DNA from: an uncultured Clostridia bacterium
Lineage (GTDB): Bacteria > Bacillota > Clostridia > Christensenellales > Aristaeellaceae
Assembly: GCA_934647165.1 (NCBI GenBank)
Contig: CAKUFA010000010.1
Span: 1 to 64,000 of the forward strand
Direction of reading: 5' to 3'
DNA: 64,000 nucleotides
The first letter of the stretch is position 1. Every line of letters starts with the position of its first letter. The notes beneath the pieces were generated by a model that had not been told where the DNA came from, ran no database searches, and worked only from the letters and a program-made list of their open reading frames with translations. The position numbers were made by a program, and so were the translations under genes. Below are positions 53,046 through 62,049 of the stretch, piece after piece.

Positions 53046-54053
53046 ATGAATATTTATGACATTTCCCGGCGGGCTGGCGTTTCCATCGCCACGGTATCCC
53101 GAGTGCTGAACAACAGCACCCATGTGAGCCAGAAGACCAAGGACAAGGTGATGGCCGTCATCAACGAAAGCGGTTATGTGCCCAACGCCTTTGCCCGCGG
53201 GTTGGGGCTGAACACAATGAAAACCATCGGTCTGCTTTGCCCCAACGCAGCAGATTCTTATTTGGCACAGGCGCTTGGCTATCTGGAACAGGATTTCCGC
53301 AGTCATCAGTACAACTGTGTTCTCTCCTGCACAGGCAAGGAATTAGCCGCGCGGGAAGAAGGCGTCGCACAGCTGATGAACCGCCATGTGGACGGCCTTG
53401 TGCTGATGGGATCCAGCTTTATCGAAGAAAATGATGCCGATAACGAATATATCCGTCAGGCTGCCAAAATGATGCCGGTGATCATCCTCAACGGTTCCTT
53501 CCTCAATGACAATGTTTATTGTGTTTTGTGTGATGACCGCCGCGCCATGAAAGAAGCCTGCCGTTTCCTGCTGGATACCGGTTGCCGGGATGTACTGTAT
53601 CTGCACCACAGCAACAACTATTCAGGCCGAAAAAAATTGCAGGGTTACTGTGAGGGTCTGGAAAGCCGCGGCGTTGCCGTACGGCAGGAATTGATTCATT
53701 TGTTCAACGAGGATAAGATGAGCGTACCTTTGGTGCGCGACTATCTTCTGCGGCTGCACGAAAGCGGGCTGCGCTTTGACGCAGTGCTTTCCTCGGAGGA
53801 TATCCTTGCCGTTGGCGCAGCCAAATACGCCCGGGTCGTGCATCATAGCATCCCTGAACAACTTCGCATCATCGGCTATAACAACTCCAATTTTTGCCTG
53901 TGTTGCGAACCGGAGCTGACCAGCGTTGATAACCGCCTGAACGCTTTGTGCAGCCATTGTGTGACCACCATGCTCGGCGTGCTGGAAGGGCGTGAAATGC
54001 CCCAGCGCACCGTGTTCACCGCCGAGCTTGTGCGGCGTGGCAGTACCCTGTGA
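53046..54053 (+). CDS. LacI-family hexuronate regulator
   Basis: 335 residues. HTH at the N-terminus (MNIYDISRRAGVSIATVSRVLNN) with hinge VPNAFARGL; the C-terminal ligand domain is the periplasmic-binding-protein fold (KTIGLLCPNAADSYLAQALGYLEQ). It sits between two matching palindromes and is read with uxaC, so it most likely represses both arms of the hexuronate regulon until an inducer such as a uronate or KDG appears. The inducer is not known. AAAGGATACGCC precedes ATG 53046. Confidence 0.92.
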   Translation: MNIYDISRRAGVSIATVSRVLNNSTHVSQKTKDKVMAVINESGYVPNAFARGLGLNTMKTIGLLCPNAADSYLAQALGYLEQDFRSHQYNCVLSCTGKELAAREEGVAQLMNRHVDGLVLMGSSFIEENDADNEYIRQAAKMMPVIILNGSFLNDNVYCVLCDDRRAMKEACRFLLDTGCRDVLYLHHSNNYSGRKKLQGYCEGLESRGVAVRQELIHLFNEDKMSVPLVRDYLLRLHESGLRFDAVLSSEDILAVGAAKYARVVHHSIPEQLRIIGYNNSNFCLCCEPELTSVDNRLNALCSHCVTTMLGVLEGREMPQRTVFTAELVRRGSTL

Positions 54054-54114
54054 CCTCTCGCCTATCCAGGCGATGGATCATATATGAAAATCTTTTGCAA
54101 AGGAGCAAGGGAAC

Positions 54115-55530
54115 ATGCAAGCTTTCATGGACAAGGACTTTCTGCTGAACACCTCTACCGCGCGCACGCTGTATCATGACGTGGCTGCCAAGTGCCCCAT
54201 CATTGACTATCACTGCCACATCAGCCCCAAGGAAATCTGGGAAGATCTGCGGTATGAAAACATCACGCAGGTTTGGCTGGGCGGTGACCACTACAAGTGG
54301 CGGCTGATGCGTTGTGCCGGCGTTCCGGAAAAATACATCACCGGTGATGCCAGTGATTATGAAAAATTCTGCAAATGGGCTGAGGTGCTCGGTAAGGCCA
54401 TCGGCAATCCCCTGTATCATTGGAGCCACCTTGAACTGCGCAATTTCTTCGGCTATCAGGGTGCGCTGAGCGCCAAAACCGCCGATGAAGTGTGGAACCT
54501 GTGCAATGAGAAGCTCCGTAGTGCCGGCTACAGCGTCCGCGGTCTGATCAACATGAGCAACGTGGAAACCATCTGCACCACCGATGATCCCGTGGATACG
54601 CTCGAATGGCATCAGAAGCTGGCTGCCGATAAGACTTTCAAGACTGCCGTGCTGCCCGCCTGGCGTCCTGACAAAGCCATGAACCTGGAAAAGCCCGAAT
54701 ACCTCGACTATCTGGCCAAGCTGGAAGCCGCAGCAGAAATGAAGATTGCCTCCTTCGCTGATTTGAAGCAAGCGCTCGCCATCCGCATGGACTACTTTGC
54801 CAAGAATAACTGCTGCCTGAGCGACCATGCGCTGAACTACGTGATGTATGCCCCCGCCACGGACGCCGAAGTGGAAGCCGTGTTCCACAAGCGACTGAAC
54901 GGCGGCACGATTTCTGCTGACGAGCAGGCTGTGTTCAAAACCGCTTTCATGCTCTTTGTCGCCCGCAAATATCGTGAAATGGACTGGACAATGCAGATGC
55001 ACTATGGTTGCCGCCGGGACAACAATCCCACGCAGTACAGCAAATTGGGTCCGGATACCGGATATGACTGCATTGACAATTACGCTCCTTCCGCCCAGAC
55101 CGCGGCTTTCCTTGGCGCGCTGGAAAGCGAAGGCAACCTTCCCCGCACCATCCTGTACAGCCTGAATCCCAACGACAACCAGGCTATTGACACCATCTGC
55201 GGATGCTTCCAGAATGATGAAGCGGTGAGCAAGGTGCAGCATGGCTCTGCCTGGTGGTTCAACGACCATTTCCAGGGGATGACCGAACAGCTGACCAGCT
55301 TGGCTAACTTGGGTTACCTGGCCGGGTTTGTTGGCATGTTGACGGATAGCCGCAGTTTCCTGAGCTATCCCCGGCATGAATATTTCCGCCGCATTTTGTG
55401 CCGCCTGCTGGGACAGTGGGTGGAGGATGGCATGTTCCCCAATGACATGGAACTGCTCAGCGAGATTGTACGCGGCGTCAGCTACGAGAACGCGAAAAAA
55501 TACTTCCATTTTGCCTCGAAAAACTTCTAA
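54115..55530 (+). CDS. uxaC: Uronate (glucuronate/galacturonate) isomerase
   Basis: 471 residues, amidohydrolase-like barrel. Converts glucuronate to fructuronate and galacturonate to tagaturonate. DYHCHISPKEI has the metal H-x-H, YHWSHLELRNFFG and TICTTDDPVDTLEWH hold further ligands, and HYGCRRDNNP, GSAWWFNDHFQGM and LTDSRSFLSYPRHEYFRR are UxaC hallmarks. Full length. It follows lacI by 61 bases; a small CGCCT-atcc-AGGCG hairpin lies between. UxaB and UxaA then carry tagaturonate to KDG. Confidence 0.96.
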   Translation: MQAFMDKDFLLNTSTARTLYHDVAAKCPIIDYHCHISPKEIWEDLRYENITQVWLGGDHYKWRLMRCAGVPEKYITGDASDYEKFCKWAEVLGKAIGNPLYHWSHLELRNFFGYQGALSAKTADEVWNLCNEKLRSAGYSVRGLINMSNVETICTTDDPVDTLEWHQKLAADKTFKTAVLPAWRPDKAMNLEKPEYLDYLAKLEAAAEMKIASFADLKQALAIRMDYFAKNNCCLSDHALNYVMYAPATDAEVEAVFHKRLNGGTISADEQAVFKTAFMLFVARKYREMDWTMQMHYGCRRDNNPTQYSKLGPDTGYDCIDNYAPSAQTAAFLGALESEGNLPRTILYSLNPNDNQAIDTICGCFQNDEAVSKVQHGSAWWFNDHFQGMTEQLTSLANLGYLAGFVGMLTDSRSFLSYPRHEYFRRILCRLLGQWVEDGMFPNDMELLSEIVRGVSYENAKKYFHFASKNF

Positions 55531-55592
55531 GCCTGCTGCCTGGCAGCGCAAAGGAAGCTGTTCCTCAAGAAGGTATTCATAAGATTCACAAA

Positions 55593-55617
55593 GCCAAGCT
55601 GTATTTTACAGCTTGGC
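55593..55617 (+). terminator. Terminator of lacI-uxaC
   Basis: GCCAAGCTGTA-ttt-TACAGCTTGGC followed by CTTTATTATT. Confidence 0.85.
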
Positions 55618-55728
55618 CTTTATTATTCTGTATGACCGGTTTCCGTATGCCATCCACCTATATTGGATATGTCCAGGAGATAACTTCAACGGAACGCTTT
55701 CATCTCGCTTTTTTCTTTGGGAATGCTC

Positions 55729-56622
55729 TTATTCCATGCTCATCAACGTTTCGTCAATGGCTACAGCAAGATATGGAATTCCCCGCAGCACCTCTTCCAG
55801 CGTGTTCAGGTTACAGCCGCATTCAATGAGCACACATTTCGACGCAATATGTTGATTGAAACGGCCTGTTTTTATTTTTACATCCCGGCAGAGCCGCTCA
55901 TGTTGTTTGTTCAGGTTGTCTGTAATCGCCTGGGCAATGCGCAGGTTTGCCTGCCAATCCGGCTTTACGGCATAACCGTTTCCCGTCTGCCCGGTTCCTT
56001 TTCCGATGAGCACCATAAAACGTGCTACATTCTCCCCGGCGATGGCCACTGTCCTTGTAACCCCTGCCGTAGCAGCAAAAGCGTCCCGATGCAAATCAAT
56101 ATACAGGTCATACTGTTCTCCGCTTTGCTGCCGCGCTTCCAGCATGCCCAACGAACGCTTATATGCTGTGCCAAGGTCTGGCGGTTCAAAGGCTGTTTCA
56201 TCCTGCACAACCGTATAACCCAAGGCCGTCAGTTGTGCTGCCAGCGCCCGCCCCACAGCCACCACATTGGCGCTGTTATCCTTTGTACGCCATTTTTCCG
56301 TTGCGGCATATGGCGCGCTTTCTACTTGCGCAAACGCCTCCCATGTGTGAGAATGATAGATAAGGATCCTCTTTTCTGCCCGGGGAGATGGCGTTGCATG
56401 AATGATCTCCATCTGAAATTCGGGATTTGTCGCCGCTTCGGTCGTTATGGCCGCATCAGACGTCGGCATTTCAGCCACTTCCTCATCCCTAAAAACGCCG
56501 CCGGAGAAGACCGCCACCGCCGGTTCTTCTCTGTGCTCTGCCGGTTGAGCGCCAGTACCCAATAGAAAAAACACTGCGCTCATCATCGCCAGCAGAAAGA
56601 GGCGTCTGAATCCCTGCTTCAT
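55729..56622 (-). CDS. spoIIP: Stage II sporulation protein P
   Basis: 297 residues. In sporulating cells SpoIIP, with SpoIID and SpoIIM, degrades peptidoglycan during engulfment. A membrane anchor (about residues 5-27) is followed by a variable linker and the amidase/endopeptidase domain: ILIYHSHTWEAF carries the catalytic-site His (YHSH-x-x-E), LYIDLHRDAF the second His region, and KCVLIECGCNLNTLEEV the C-terminal conserved Glu. ATG 56622 follows GAGGGCGG. It lies 60 bases after gpr, the usual gpr-spoIIP order of Bacilli and Clostridia. Confidence 0.92.
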   Translation of the reverse strand: MKQGFRRLFLLAMMSAVFFLLGTGAQPAEHREEPAVAVFSGGVFRDEEVAEMPTSDAAITTEAATNPEFQMEIIHATPSPRAEKRILIYHSHTWEAFAQVESAPYAATEKWRTKDNSANVVAVGRALAAQLTALGYTVVQDETAFEPPDLGTAYKRSLGMLEARQQSGEQYDLYIDLHRDAFAATAGVTRTVAIAGENVARFMVLIGKGTGQTGNGYAVKPDWQANLRIAQAITDNLNKQHERLCRDVKIKTGRFNQHIASKCVLIECGCNLNTLEEVLRGIPYLAVAIDETLMSME

Positions 56623-56682
56623 CTTTGCACCGCCCTCTCTTTCCCTGCACTGCAATGATATGCACATACGTGCTTTGTCATG

Positions 56683-57570
56683 TCAGTGCAGGCAGTGGCT
56701 GAGTTCTTCCATAGAGAAAGCTGGCTGAAGCGCCGCATTAATCGCAAGTGCCAACATGTCCGCAAGATTTTGCACGGTTTCATCCACTTCCCTTGGCGTC
56801 ACGACCATTTCGCACTGCGACGCCTGTCCCGCAAGCTGTTTGGCCATACGTCCCGCCTCTTCCTCGTTGTTTTCCCCGGCGAGGATACATTCCAGCGCGT
56901 CCCGCACAATGGTCGATGTATACACCACCATAGGGATTCCTATGGCGATCACCGGCACATGCAGCGTTGTCTCCGTGATTCCCTGTCGATGATTGCCTAC
57001 GCCGCTCCCCGGATGGATGCCGGCATCTGTCACCTGCACCGTTGTGCCAATGTGACTGGTTTCCATAGCAGCCAGCGCATCAATCACTATCACAGCCTCC
57101 GGGCGCAGCTTATCCGCAAGGCACGCTGCCATTTCTGCCGTTTCAATTCCCGTCACGCCCAGCACACCCGGCGATAGAGCGCACACGTTCCGCAGCGCCG
57201 TTTCATGCAAATGTCTCGTCACCATGATACCTTCCACAGTACGCGACCCCAGTGCATCCGCCGTCATGCGCCGGTTGCCCAGCCCCAGCACCAGTACATC
57301 ACCACTTTGAGGTAAAAGGCGACGCAAGGTTTGCGCAATTTTTTCGGCAATGTCCATCCGTTCCTCCGGCGACAGGCGCGGCAGCTCTGGATGCATTAAC
57401 GTCCAATAATCCCCTATGGGTTTGCCAAGGCGCTGTGCAGCCTGATTTGTGCGAACACGCACCAGCGTTGTTTCAAGCCCATGGCACGTTTCACGCTCCA
57501 CGGTCACGCCTTTCATGTCGCATGGCAATCTCATCGCACGTTCCATCGCCAAATCCGTTCGAATGTTCAT
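56683..57570 (-). CDS. gpr: Spore germination protease GPR
   Basis: 295 residues. Aspartic-type protease that degrades small acid-soluble spore proteins at germination. RTDLAME near the N-terminus carries the catalytic Asp and lies around the autoprocessing site; [51 protein letters not shown] and [16 protein letters not shown] are family signatures. ATG 57570 is preceded by GAGGGGG at a 10-base distance. Its presence, with bofA and spoIIP, implies the organism makes or recently made endospores. Confidence 0.95.
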   Translation of the reverse strand: MNIRTDLAMERAMRLPCDMKGVTVERETCHGLETTLVRVRTNQAAQRLGKPIGDYWTLMHPELPRLSPEERMDIAEKIAQTLRRLLPQSGDVLVLGLGNRRMTADALGSRTVEGIMVTRHLHETALRNVCALSPGVLGVTGIETAEMAACLADKLRPEAVIVIDALAAMETSHIGTTVQVTDAGIHPGSGVGNHRQGITETTLHVPVIAIGIPMVVYTSTIVRDALECILAGENNEEEAGRMAKQLAGQASQCEMVVTPREVDETVQNLADMLALAINAALQPAFSMEELSHCLH

Positions 57571-57595
57571 CAACCACATGCCCCCTCTTTTGTCC

Positions 57596-57626
57596 TAACA
57601 TGCGCGAAAGAATCTATCGCTATGCA
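57596..57626 (-). promoter_or_regulatory. Sigma-G-like promoter of gpr
   Basis: Minus strand: TGCATA (57626-57621), 18-base spacer, CATGTTA (57602-57596). TGCATA fits the sigma-G -35 consensus TGMATA fully; CATGTTA fits the -10 consensus CATWMTA at most positions. Bacillus gpr is also a sigma-F/sigma-G gene. Confidence 0.55.
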
Positions 57627-57705
57627 TGCGAAGATGCTAGCATATTGGCAGCAAATGTGTTATGATAGATGCAGAAAGCAACCACAGAAAGGGGCATTTT
57701 TGCTC

Positions 57706-59295
57706 ATGAAAAGTAAGATTTGCGAAGGAAAAACCGCCCTTGGCATTGAGTTTGGCTCCACACGTATCAAAGCTGTATTGATTTCCGATGACCACAAAGT
57801 GCTTGCTTCCGGCAGTTTTGACTGGGAAAATCAGCTGGAAAACGGGCTGTGGACATACAGCATGGAACAGGTTTTGCAAGGCCTGCAAAGCTGCTATCGC
57901 GCACTGAAAGCCGATGTACTTGCACGCTATCAGGTACCGCTCACCCGTGTTGGCGTCATCGGCATAAGCGCCATGATGCACGGCTATCTCCCCTTTGATG
58001 AGCATGGAAAGCAACTGGCTGCTTTCCGCACTTGGCGCAACACCAGCACCGGTGCGGCGGCAACAGCATTGACGGAAATGATGCACTTCAATATTCCCCA
58101 GCGTTGGAGCCTTGCACACCTGTATCAGGCAATCCTGAACGATGAGCCGCATGTGAAGGACATTCGGTTTCTGACGACACTGGCAGGCTATGTGCACTGG
58201 CAACTGACCGGTGAAAAGGTGCTTGGCATAGGAGATGCTTCCGGCATGATGCCGGTGGACAGCGCCACAGCGAACTATAACGATCAAATGATCGAACGCT
58301 TTGATGCGCTTGTTGCCCCTAAAGGATATCCGTGGAAGCTGCGGCAGCTTCTTCCTCGCTGCTTGCGTGCCGGTGAACAGGCAGGCTTTCTGACCCGCGA
58401 AGGCGCCTTGCTGCTAGATCCGAGCGGTGAAACGCAATCCGGTATCCCTTTCTGCCCTCCGGAAGGCGATGCGGGCACCGGCATGGTCGCCACAAACAGC
58501 ATTGCCCAGCGAACCGGCAATGTATCTGCTGGTACTTCCATTTTCGCCATGGTCGTGCTGGAAAAACCCCTTTCCAAAGTTTACCCTGAGATTGATATGG
58601 TAACAACGCCAACCGGCAGCCCTGTTGCCATGGTGCATTGCAATTCCTGCACGTCTGACTTGAATGCATGGGTTGGGTTATTCCGCCAGTTTGCCGAACG
58701 CGCAGGGATGTCGTTGACACCGGATGCACTCTACGGCCTGTTATTCCGTGAAGCCATGGCCGCCGAACGCGACTGCAACGGCATTATCGCCTTCAATTAT
58801 TACGCAGGAGAACCGGTCACCGGTCTTGCAGAAGGTTGCCCGCTGATGCTCCGTCAGCCGGATGCAAGCTTTACCCTTGGCAACTTCATGCGAGCCAACC
58901 TCAACAGCGCCGTTGCCACGCTGGCCATTGGCATGGACATTCTCCATCAAGAGCAAGTGAAAATCGACTGTATTTTTGGCCACGGCGGCCTGTTCAAAAC
59001 GCCAAAGGTCGGCCAAAGCATCTTGGCCGCGGCAATCAACGCACCCGTTACAGTGATGGAAACAGCAGGCGAAGGCGGTGCATGGGGTATCGCGCTGCTG
59101 GCCATGTTCAGCATGCAGCGTAAAGACGGCGAGTCACTGGAGGAGTATCTTGACCGTGCTGTGTTCACAAGCATGCCTGCTGTACGGCTTGCACCAGAAG
59201 AGGCGGACATCCTCGGTTTCCGCGCATGGCTGCAAAAATATCGTGCATGCCTGCCGGTGGAACAGGCGGCAGCAGACTGTCTGTCATCGTTTTAA
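57706..59295 (+). CDS. FGGY-family carbohydrate kinase
   Basis: 529 residues. [16 protein letters not shown] is phosphate motif 1, [12 protein letters not shown] and TWRNTST follow, [15 protein letters not shown] resembles the second phosphate loop, and [19 protein letters not shown] with [16 protein letters not shown] is the C-terminal adenosine motif. FGGY kinases phosphorylate pentoses or related polyols (xylulose, ribulose, fuculose); the exact sugar cannot be read. ATG 57706 follows GAAAGGGG; a longer in-frame start at 57481 lies inside gpr on the opposite strand and is rejected. It is divergent from gpr and monocistronic. Confidence 0.9.
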   Translation: MKSKICEGKTALGIEFGSTRIKAVLISDDHKVLASGSFDWENQLENGLWTYSMEQVLQGLQSCYRALKADVLARYQVPLTRVGVIGISAMMHGYLPFDEHGKQLAAFRTWRNTSTGAAATALTEMMHFNIPQRWSLAHLYQAILNDEPHVKDIRFLTTLAGYVHWQLTGEKVLGIGDASGMMPVDSATANYNDQMIERFDALVAPKGYPWKLRQLLPRCLRAGEQAGFLTREGALLLDPSGETQSGIPFCPPEGDAGTGMVATNSIAQRTGNVSAGTSIFAMVVLEKPLSKVYPEIDMVTTPTGSPVAMVHCNSCTSDLNAWVGLFRQFAERAGMSLTPDALYGLLFREAMAAERDCNGIIAFNYYAGEPVTGLAEGCPLMLRQPDASFTLGNFMRANLNSAVATLAIGMDILHQEQVKIDCIFGHGGLFKTPKVGQSILAAAINAPVTVMETAGEGGAWGIALLAMFSMQRKDGESLEEYLDRAVFTSMPAVRLAPEEADILGFRAWLQKYRACLPVEQAAADCLSSF

Positions 59296-59319
59296 TCGCC
59301 GGAGAAGCGCATAAAAACA

Positions 59320-59353
59320 GTCCCCAGCAGGAAGATGGCTTCCTGCTGGGGAC
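59320..59353. terminator. Bidirectional terminator-like hairpin
   Basis: GTCCCCAGCAGGAAG-atgg-CTTCCTGCTGGGGAC, perfect 15-bp stem. The T-run is on the minus strand (TGTTTTTAT), 150 bases beyond the antiporter gene; only TTG follows on the plus strand. Confidence 0.6.
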
Positions 59354-59498
59354 TTGCAGTATATCTTGGCAAATCGGAGCGGACATTTCTCACAAAGAGA
59401 TGCTCCTGTCAGTGCAACTACCATTCCGGCATCCGTATGGAATGCATGAAGCAGCGCGTCAGGGAACTGACATGCGGCACCTCACTATATCAGCAAAA

Positions 59499-60707
59499 TC
59501 ATGCAGCGGTTGCTTTGGCAGCAGCTTTTTTCACTTCAGGCTTGATTTCTCCAGCCTTGGTCAACGCAATCTTGGTAATCACAGGGCCTGTCAGCTCATA
59601 AATCAGCGTACCGGCCAGAACCACCGCATTGATCACCGTGCCATACTCAGGCAACGCTGTCATGGACATACGCGCCATACCAATCGCCACGCCAGCCTGA
59701 GGGATCAGCGTCCACCCCAGGTATTTGACGATATTCTTATCACACTTTTCCACCACCGCACCGATGGTTGCGCCAAGTGCCTTACCCACCGCACGCGCAA
59801 ACACATAGGCAACACCCACCATGCCGACAGTCGGCAGCACGGACAAATCAAGGTTTGCGCCGCTGAGCACAAAGAAAAGCAGGAACAAAGGCGGTGTAAA
59901 GCGGTCGCACTGCTCAAGCATGGCTGCGCTCTGTGTGGAGTTGCACAGGTTGACCATCGTTGCGCCCACCATCATGCACACAAGCAGCGAGCTCAGCCCC
60001 CACATGCTGCTCAAGCCAACCGCTGCAAACACCATCATAATGGTCAGCGACAGCTTGTTGCCGCGAGAGTGGAAGAAGCGAAGCACATACACCAGGATCA
60101 ATCCCAGCACAACGCCCAATGCCAGCGAACCGACAATTTCAATCAGCGGCTTAATCACGAGAGTCATTACAGTCAGCACTTCGCCGCGTTCAATGGTGCG
60201 GGCGAGCGCCATCATCACTGCATATAGGATCAGACCCAAAGCATCATCCATGGCCACCACCGGCAGCAGCATCTTGCTCACCGGGCCGTTTGCCTTATAC
60301 TGCCGGATGACCATCAGTGTAGCAGCAGGAGCCGTTGCCGCAGCGATTGCGCCCAATGCAAGGCACAGCGGCATGGGCTGCCCCACCAGGCACAGCACGG
60401 CAAACACGCACAGTGATGCCACGCAGCCCTCGAAAATCGTGATAATGATGGGCTTGATGCCAATCTCCTTGAGATAGGAAAGTTTGAACTCACTGCCGAT
60501 CGAATAGGCAATGAAGCCAAGCGCCACATCGGAAATGATGGCAAGTTCCGCATTCATATCCGTGGTCAGCGCATTGAGGCAGAACGGCCCCACCACCAAA
60601 CCGGCAATCAGATATGCGGTCACATTCGGCAAATGGATATATCGAATCAGGCGGCTGAATAACAGCCCCATGGCAAAAGCAATGGCCAACGCCAACAACA
60701 CGTTCAC
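59499..60707 (-). CDS. CPA2-type cation:proton antiporter
   Basis: 402 residues with 12 or so membrane helices in the Kef/NapA-like arrangement. VTAYLIAGLVVGPF is the family start; AAATAPAATLMVIRQYKA and VAMDDALGLILYA contain the acidic residues of the central ion site (Asp-Asp pair). It should exchange Na+ or K+ for protons. There is no C-terminal TrkA-N domain; regulation may come instead from the PII-like protein encoded just upstream, whose stop it overlaps by 4 bases. Lys/Ala-rich tail at the C-terminus. Confidence 0.9.
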   Translation of the reverse strand: MNVLLALAIAFAMGLLFSRLIRYIHLPNVTAYLIAGLVVGPFCLNALTTDMNAELAIISDVALGFIAYSIGSEFKLSYLKEIGIKPIIITIFEGCVASLCVFAVLCLVGQPMPLCLALGAIAAATAPAATLMVIRQYKANGPVSKMLLPVVAMDDALGLILYAVMMALARTIERGEVLTVMTLVIKPLIEIVGSLALGVVLGLILVYVLRFFHSRGNKLSLTIMMVFAAVGLSSMWGLSSLLVCMMVGATMVNLCNSTQSAAMLEQCDRFTPPLFLLFFVLSGANLDLSVLPTVGMVGVAYVFARAVGKALGATIGAVVEKCDKNIVKYLGWTLIPQAGVAIGMARMSMTALPEYGTVINAVVLAGTLIYELTGPVITKIALTKAGEIKPEVKKAAAKATAA

Positions 60708-61048
60708 TTCTTGTTCACACCTCCCACAAAGGATACAGGCAACGCAAATGCAATCCCGGTATCAGGATGATCCAGTCCACCGGTTTTTTCATTGATAATG
60801 CGCATGAGCTTATCCCGTTTATCATCCTCAATGAGGGTAAACAACGTCTTGGACGTTTTACGTTCCGGGCTGTAGAAATGGCGCAGCAGACCCAGCATGG
60901 GCATGTCAACGTTATCGTCATTTTCCAGCACGCGCATCATGCCGGTGCTGTTGAGAATGGTCGCACCGCTGAAGCCCTGTGCAAGCATTTCTTCCAAAAT
61001 GGGTTCCAGGCACTCTTCGCGATTAAGCACGAGCACGAAAAACTGCAT
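60704..61048 (-). CDS. PII-like regulatory protein
   Basis: 114 residues with a ferredoxin-like PII fold: MQFFVLVLNREECLEPILEEMLAQGFSGATILNSTGM at the N-terminus, the T-loop-like region MPMLGLLRHFYSPERKTSKTLF, then IEDDKRDKLMRIINEKTGGLDHPDTGIAFALPVSFVGG. Not a classical GlnB/GlnK (no conserved T-loop Tyr motif). Coupled by an ATGA overlap to the antiporter, it probably binds a nucleotide and gates or stabilises the transporter. ATG 61048 follows GGGGAGG. Earlier in-frame codons overlap the promoter. Confidence 0.8.
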   Translation of the reverse strand: MQFFVLVLNREECLEPILEEMLAQGFSGATILNSTGMMRVLENDDNVDMPMLGLLRHFYSPERKTSKTLFTLIEDDKRDKLMRIINEKTGGLDHPDTGIAFALPVSFVGGVNKK

Positions 61049-61089
61049 GATAAAACCTCCCCTATTCGGCAATTTTCTACCGTTAGGTG

Positions 61090-61117
61090 ATTGTATCACT
61101 TTTCCCGTGTTTGTCAA
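61090..61117 (-). promoter_or_regulatory. Promoter of the PII-like/antiporter operon
   Basis: Minus strand: TTGACA (61117-61112), 16-base spacer, TACAAT (61095-61090). Confidence 0.7.
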
Positions 61118-61133
61118 TCGCTTTCGCAGTAAA

Positions 61134-61201
61134 TTTCTCATGATTTTCTCATGATTTCTTCCGCCCTTTCTCAAGCAATGCGGGCAGGGCTGTGCTATGA
61201 T
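61134..61201 (+). promoter_or_regulatory. Phased direct repeats and -10 box before the DUF4342 gene
   Basis: TTTCTCATGA occurs at 61134-61143 and 61145-61154, and TTTCTCA again at 61167-61173, i.e. 11 and 22 bases apart (same helical face). A TATGAT -10 box lies at 61196-61201 with no -35 match at 17 bases, so activation by a direct-repeat-binding protein is plausible. Confidence 0.5.
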
Positions 61202-61247
61202 ATCCTTGTCAGCCGGGAAGCCCGGCAAGATGAAAGGAGAAGAGCCT

Positions 61248-61955
61248 ATGGCAAGCTACACCATCGAAGATATCGAACTCATTCGCCGCAAGAGCGGAAT
61301 CAGCTATCAGGAAGCCGTCGCACTGCTGGATTATCACAACGGCAACGTGGCGCGCGCGTTGATTGACCTGGAACGCAACGGCCGCATCAAGCCGGAGGAG
61401 GAGCAGCGTGCTTCCGATACTTCCACGCAGCGTCACCGCGGCAAAAACGGATTATCCAGCCTCGTCAGCCGGTTGTATCACTTCCGCCTGAAGGTTCAAA
61501 AAGGCAATATTATCATTCTTAATCTATCGATGCTTTTTGCCCTGCTCTCTGTGCTTATCAGTCCCCATTTAACCATTATTGCCATCATCGTTTCACTGAT
61601 CCTCGGCTATCGCATTTCCTTTAACCGAAACGATCCGGACTTTGCAGGCGATAATCTGGAACGAATGGTGCGTTCCGCCGCACAGAACGTGAAATCTTCC
61701 GTCAGCGGCTTTGCGCACAGCTTCTCCGATCAACAGGAAAAGACAGAAGAGAAACCCGCTGCCGATTCAAAAGAGGAGAAAGCGACCGATGATCGCAGCT
61801 TTTATCAAAGCAACCCTGCCGCCACCACCTACCATGCCGCTTACACAGCTGCATCCGCCCCTACGCTGCAAGTGCCCGTGCAGGTGGAAAGCCAGGACGG
61901 CAGTGTGAAAGTGGAAAAGGATAAGGACGGCTTCACCAATGCATCCATCGAATAA
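61248..61955 (+). CDS. DUF4342/UBA-like membrane protein
   Basis: 235 residues. N-terminal 45 residues (IEDIELIRRKSGISYQEAV ... NVARALIDLERNG) form the UBA-like helical module of DUF4342 proteins. Two hydrophobic helices follow (about 88-125, ILNLSMLFALLSVLISPHL and IIAIIVSLILGYRISF), then a polar tail rich in Glu, Lys and Ser. Function unknown; the family sometimes accompanies stress or phage-shock genes. ATG 61248 follows AAAGGAG. It lies just upstream of a two-component system, and a 14-bp hairpin ends it. Confidence 0.8.
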   Translation: MASYTIEDIELIRRKSGISYQEAVALLDYHNGNVARALIDLERNGRIKPEEEQRASDTSTQRHRGKNGLSSLVSRLYHFRLKVQKGNIIILNLSMLFALLSVLISPHLTIIAIIVSLILGYRISFNRNDPDFAGDNLERMVRSAAQNVKSSVSGFAHSFSDQQEKTEEKPAADSKEEKATDDRSFYQSNPAATTYHAAYTAASAPTLQVPVQVESQDGSVKVEKDKDGFTNASIE

Positions 61956-61963
61956 TTTGCCCC

Positions 61964-61993
61964 AAGGGAAAGTAACACGTGTTGCTTTCCCTT
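61964..61993 (+). terminator. Terminator after the DUF4342 gene
   Basis: AAGGGAAAG-t-AACAC-GTGTT-g-CTTTCCCTT, nearly perfect 15-bp stem, followed by a CTTCCGTTTT tract. Confidence 0.65.
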
Positions 61994-62049
61994 CCTTCCG
62001 TTTTGTGATATACTGAATGCACCCTGCCAAAAGGAGTGTGTCCCCTGCC

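Noticed and set aside
57706..59295. FGGY kinase as the missing KDG kinase of the hexuronate pathway
   Set aside because: KDG kinases are PfkB-type, not FGGY, and this gene has its own transcription unit without the TGTAA-N4-TTACA site.
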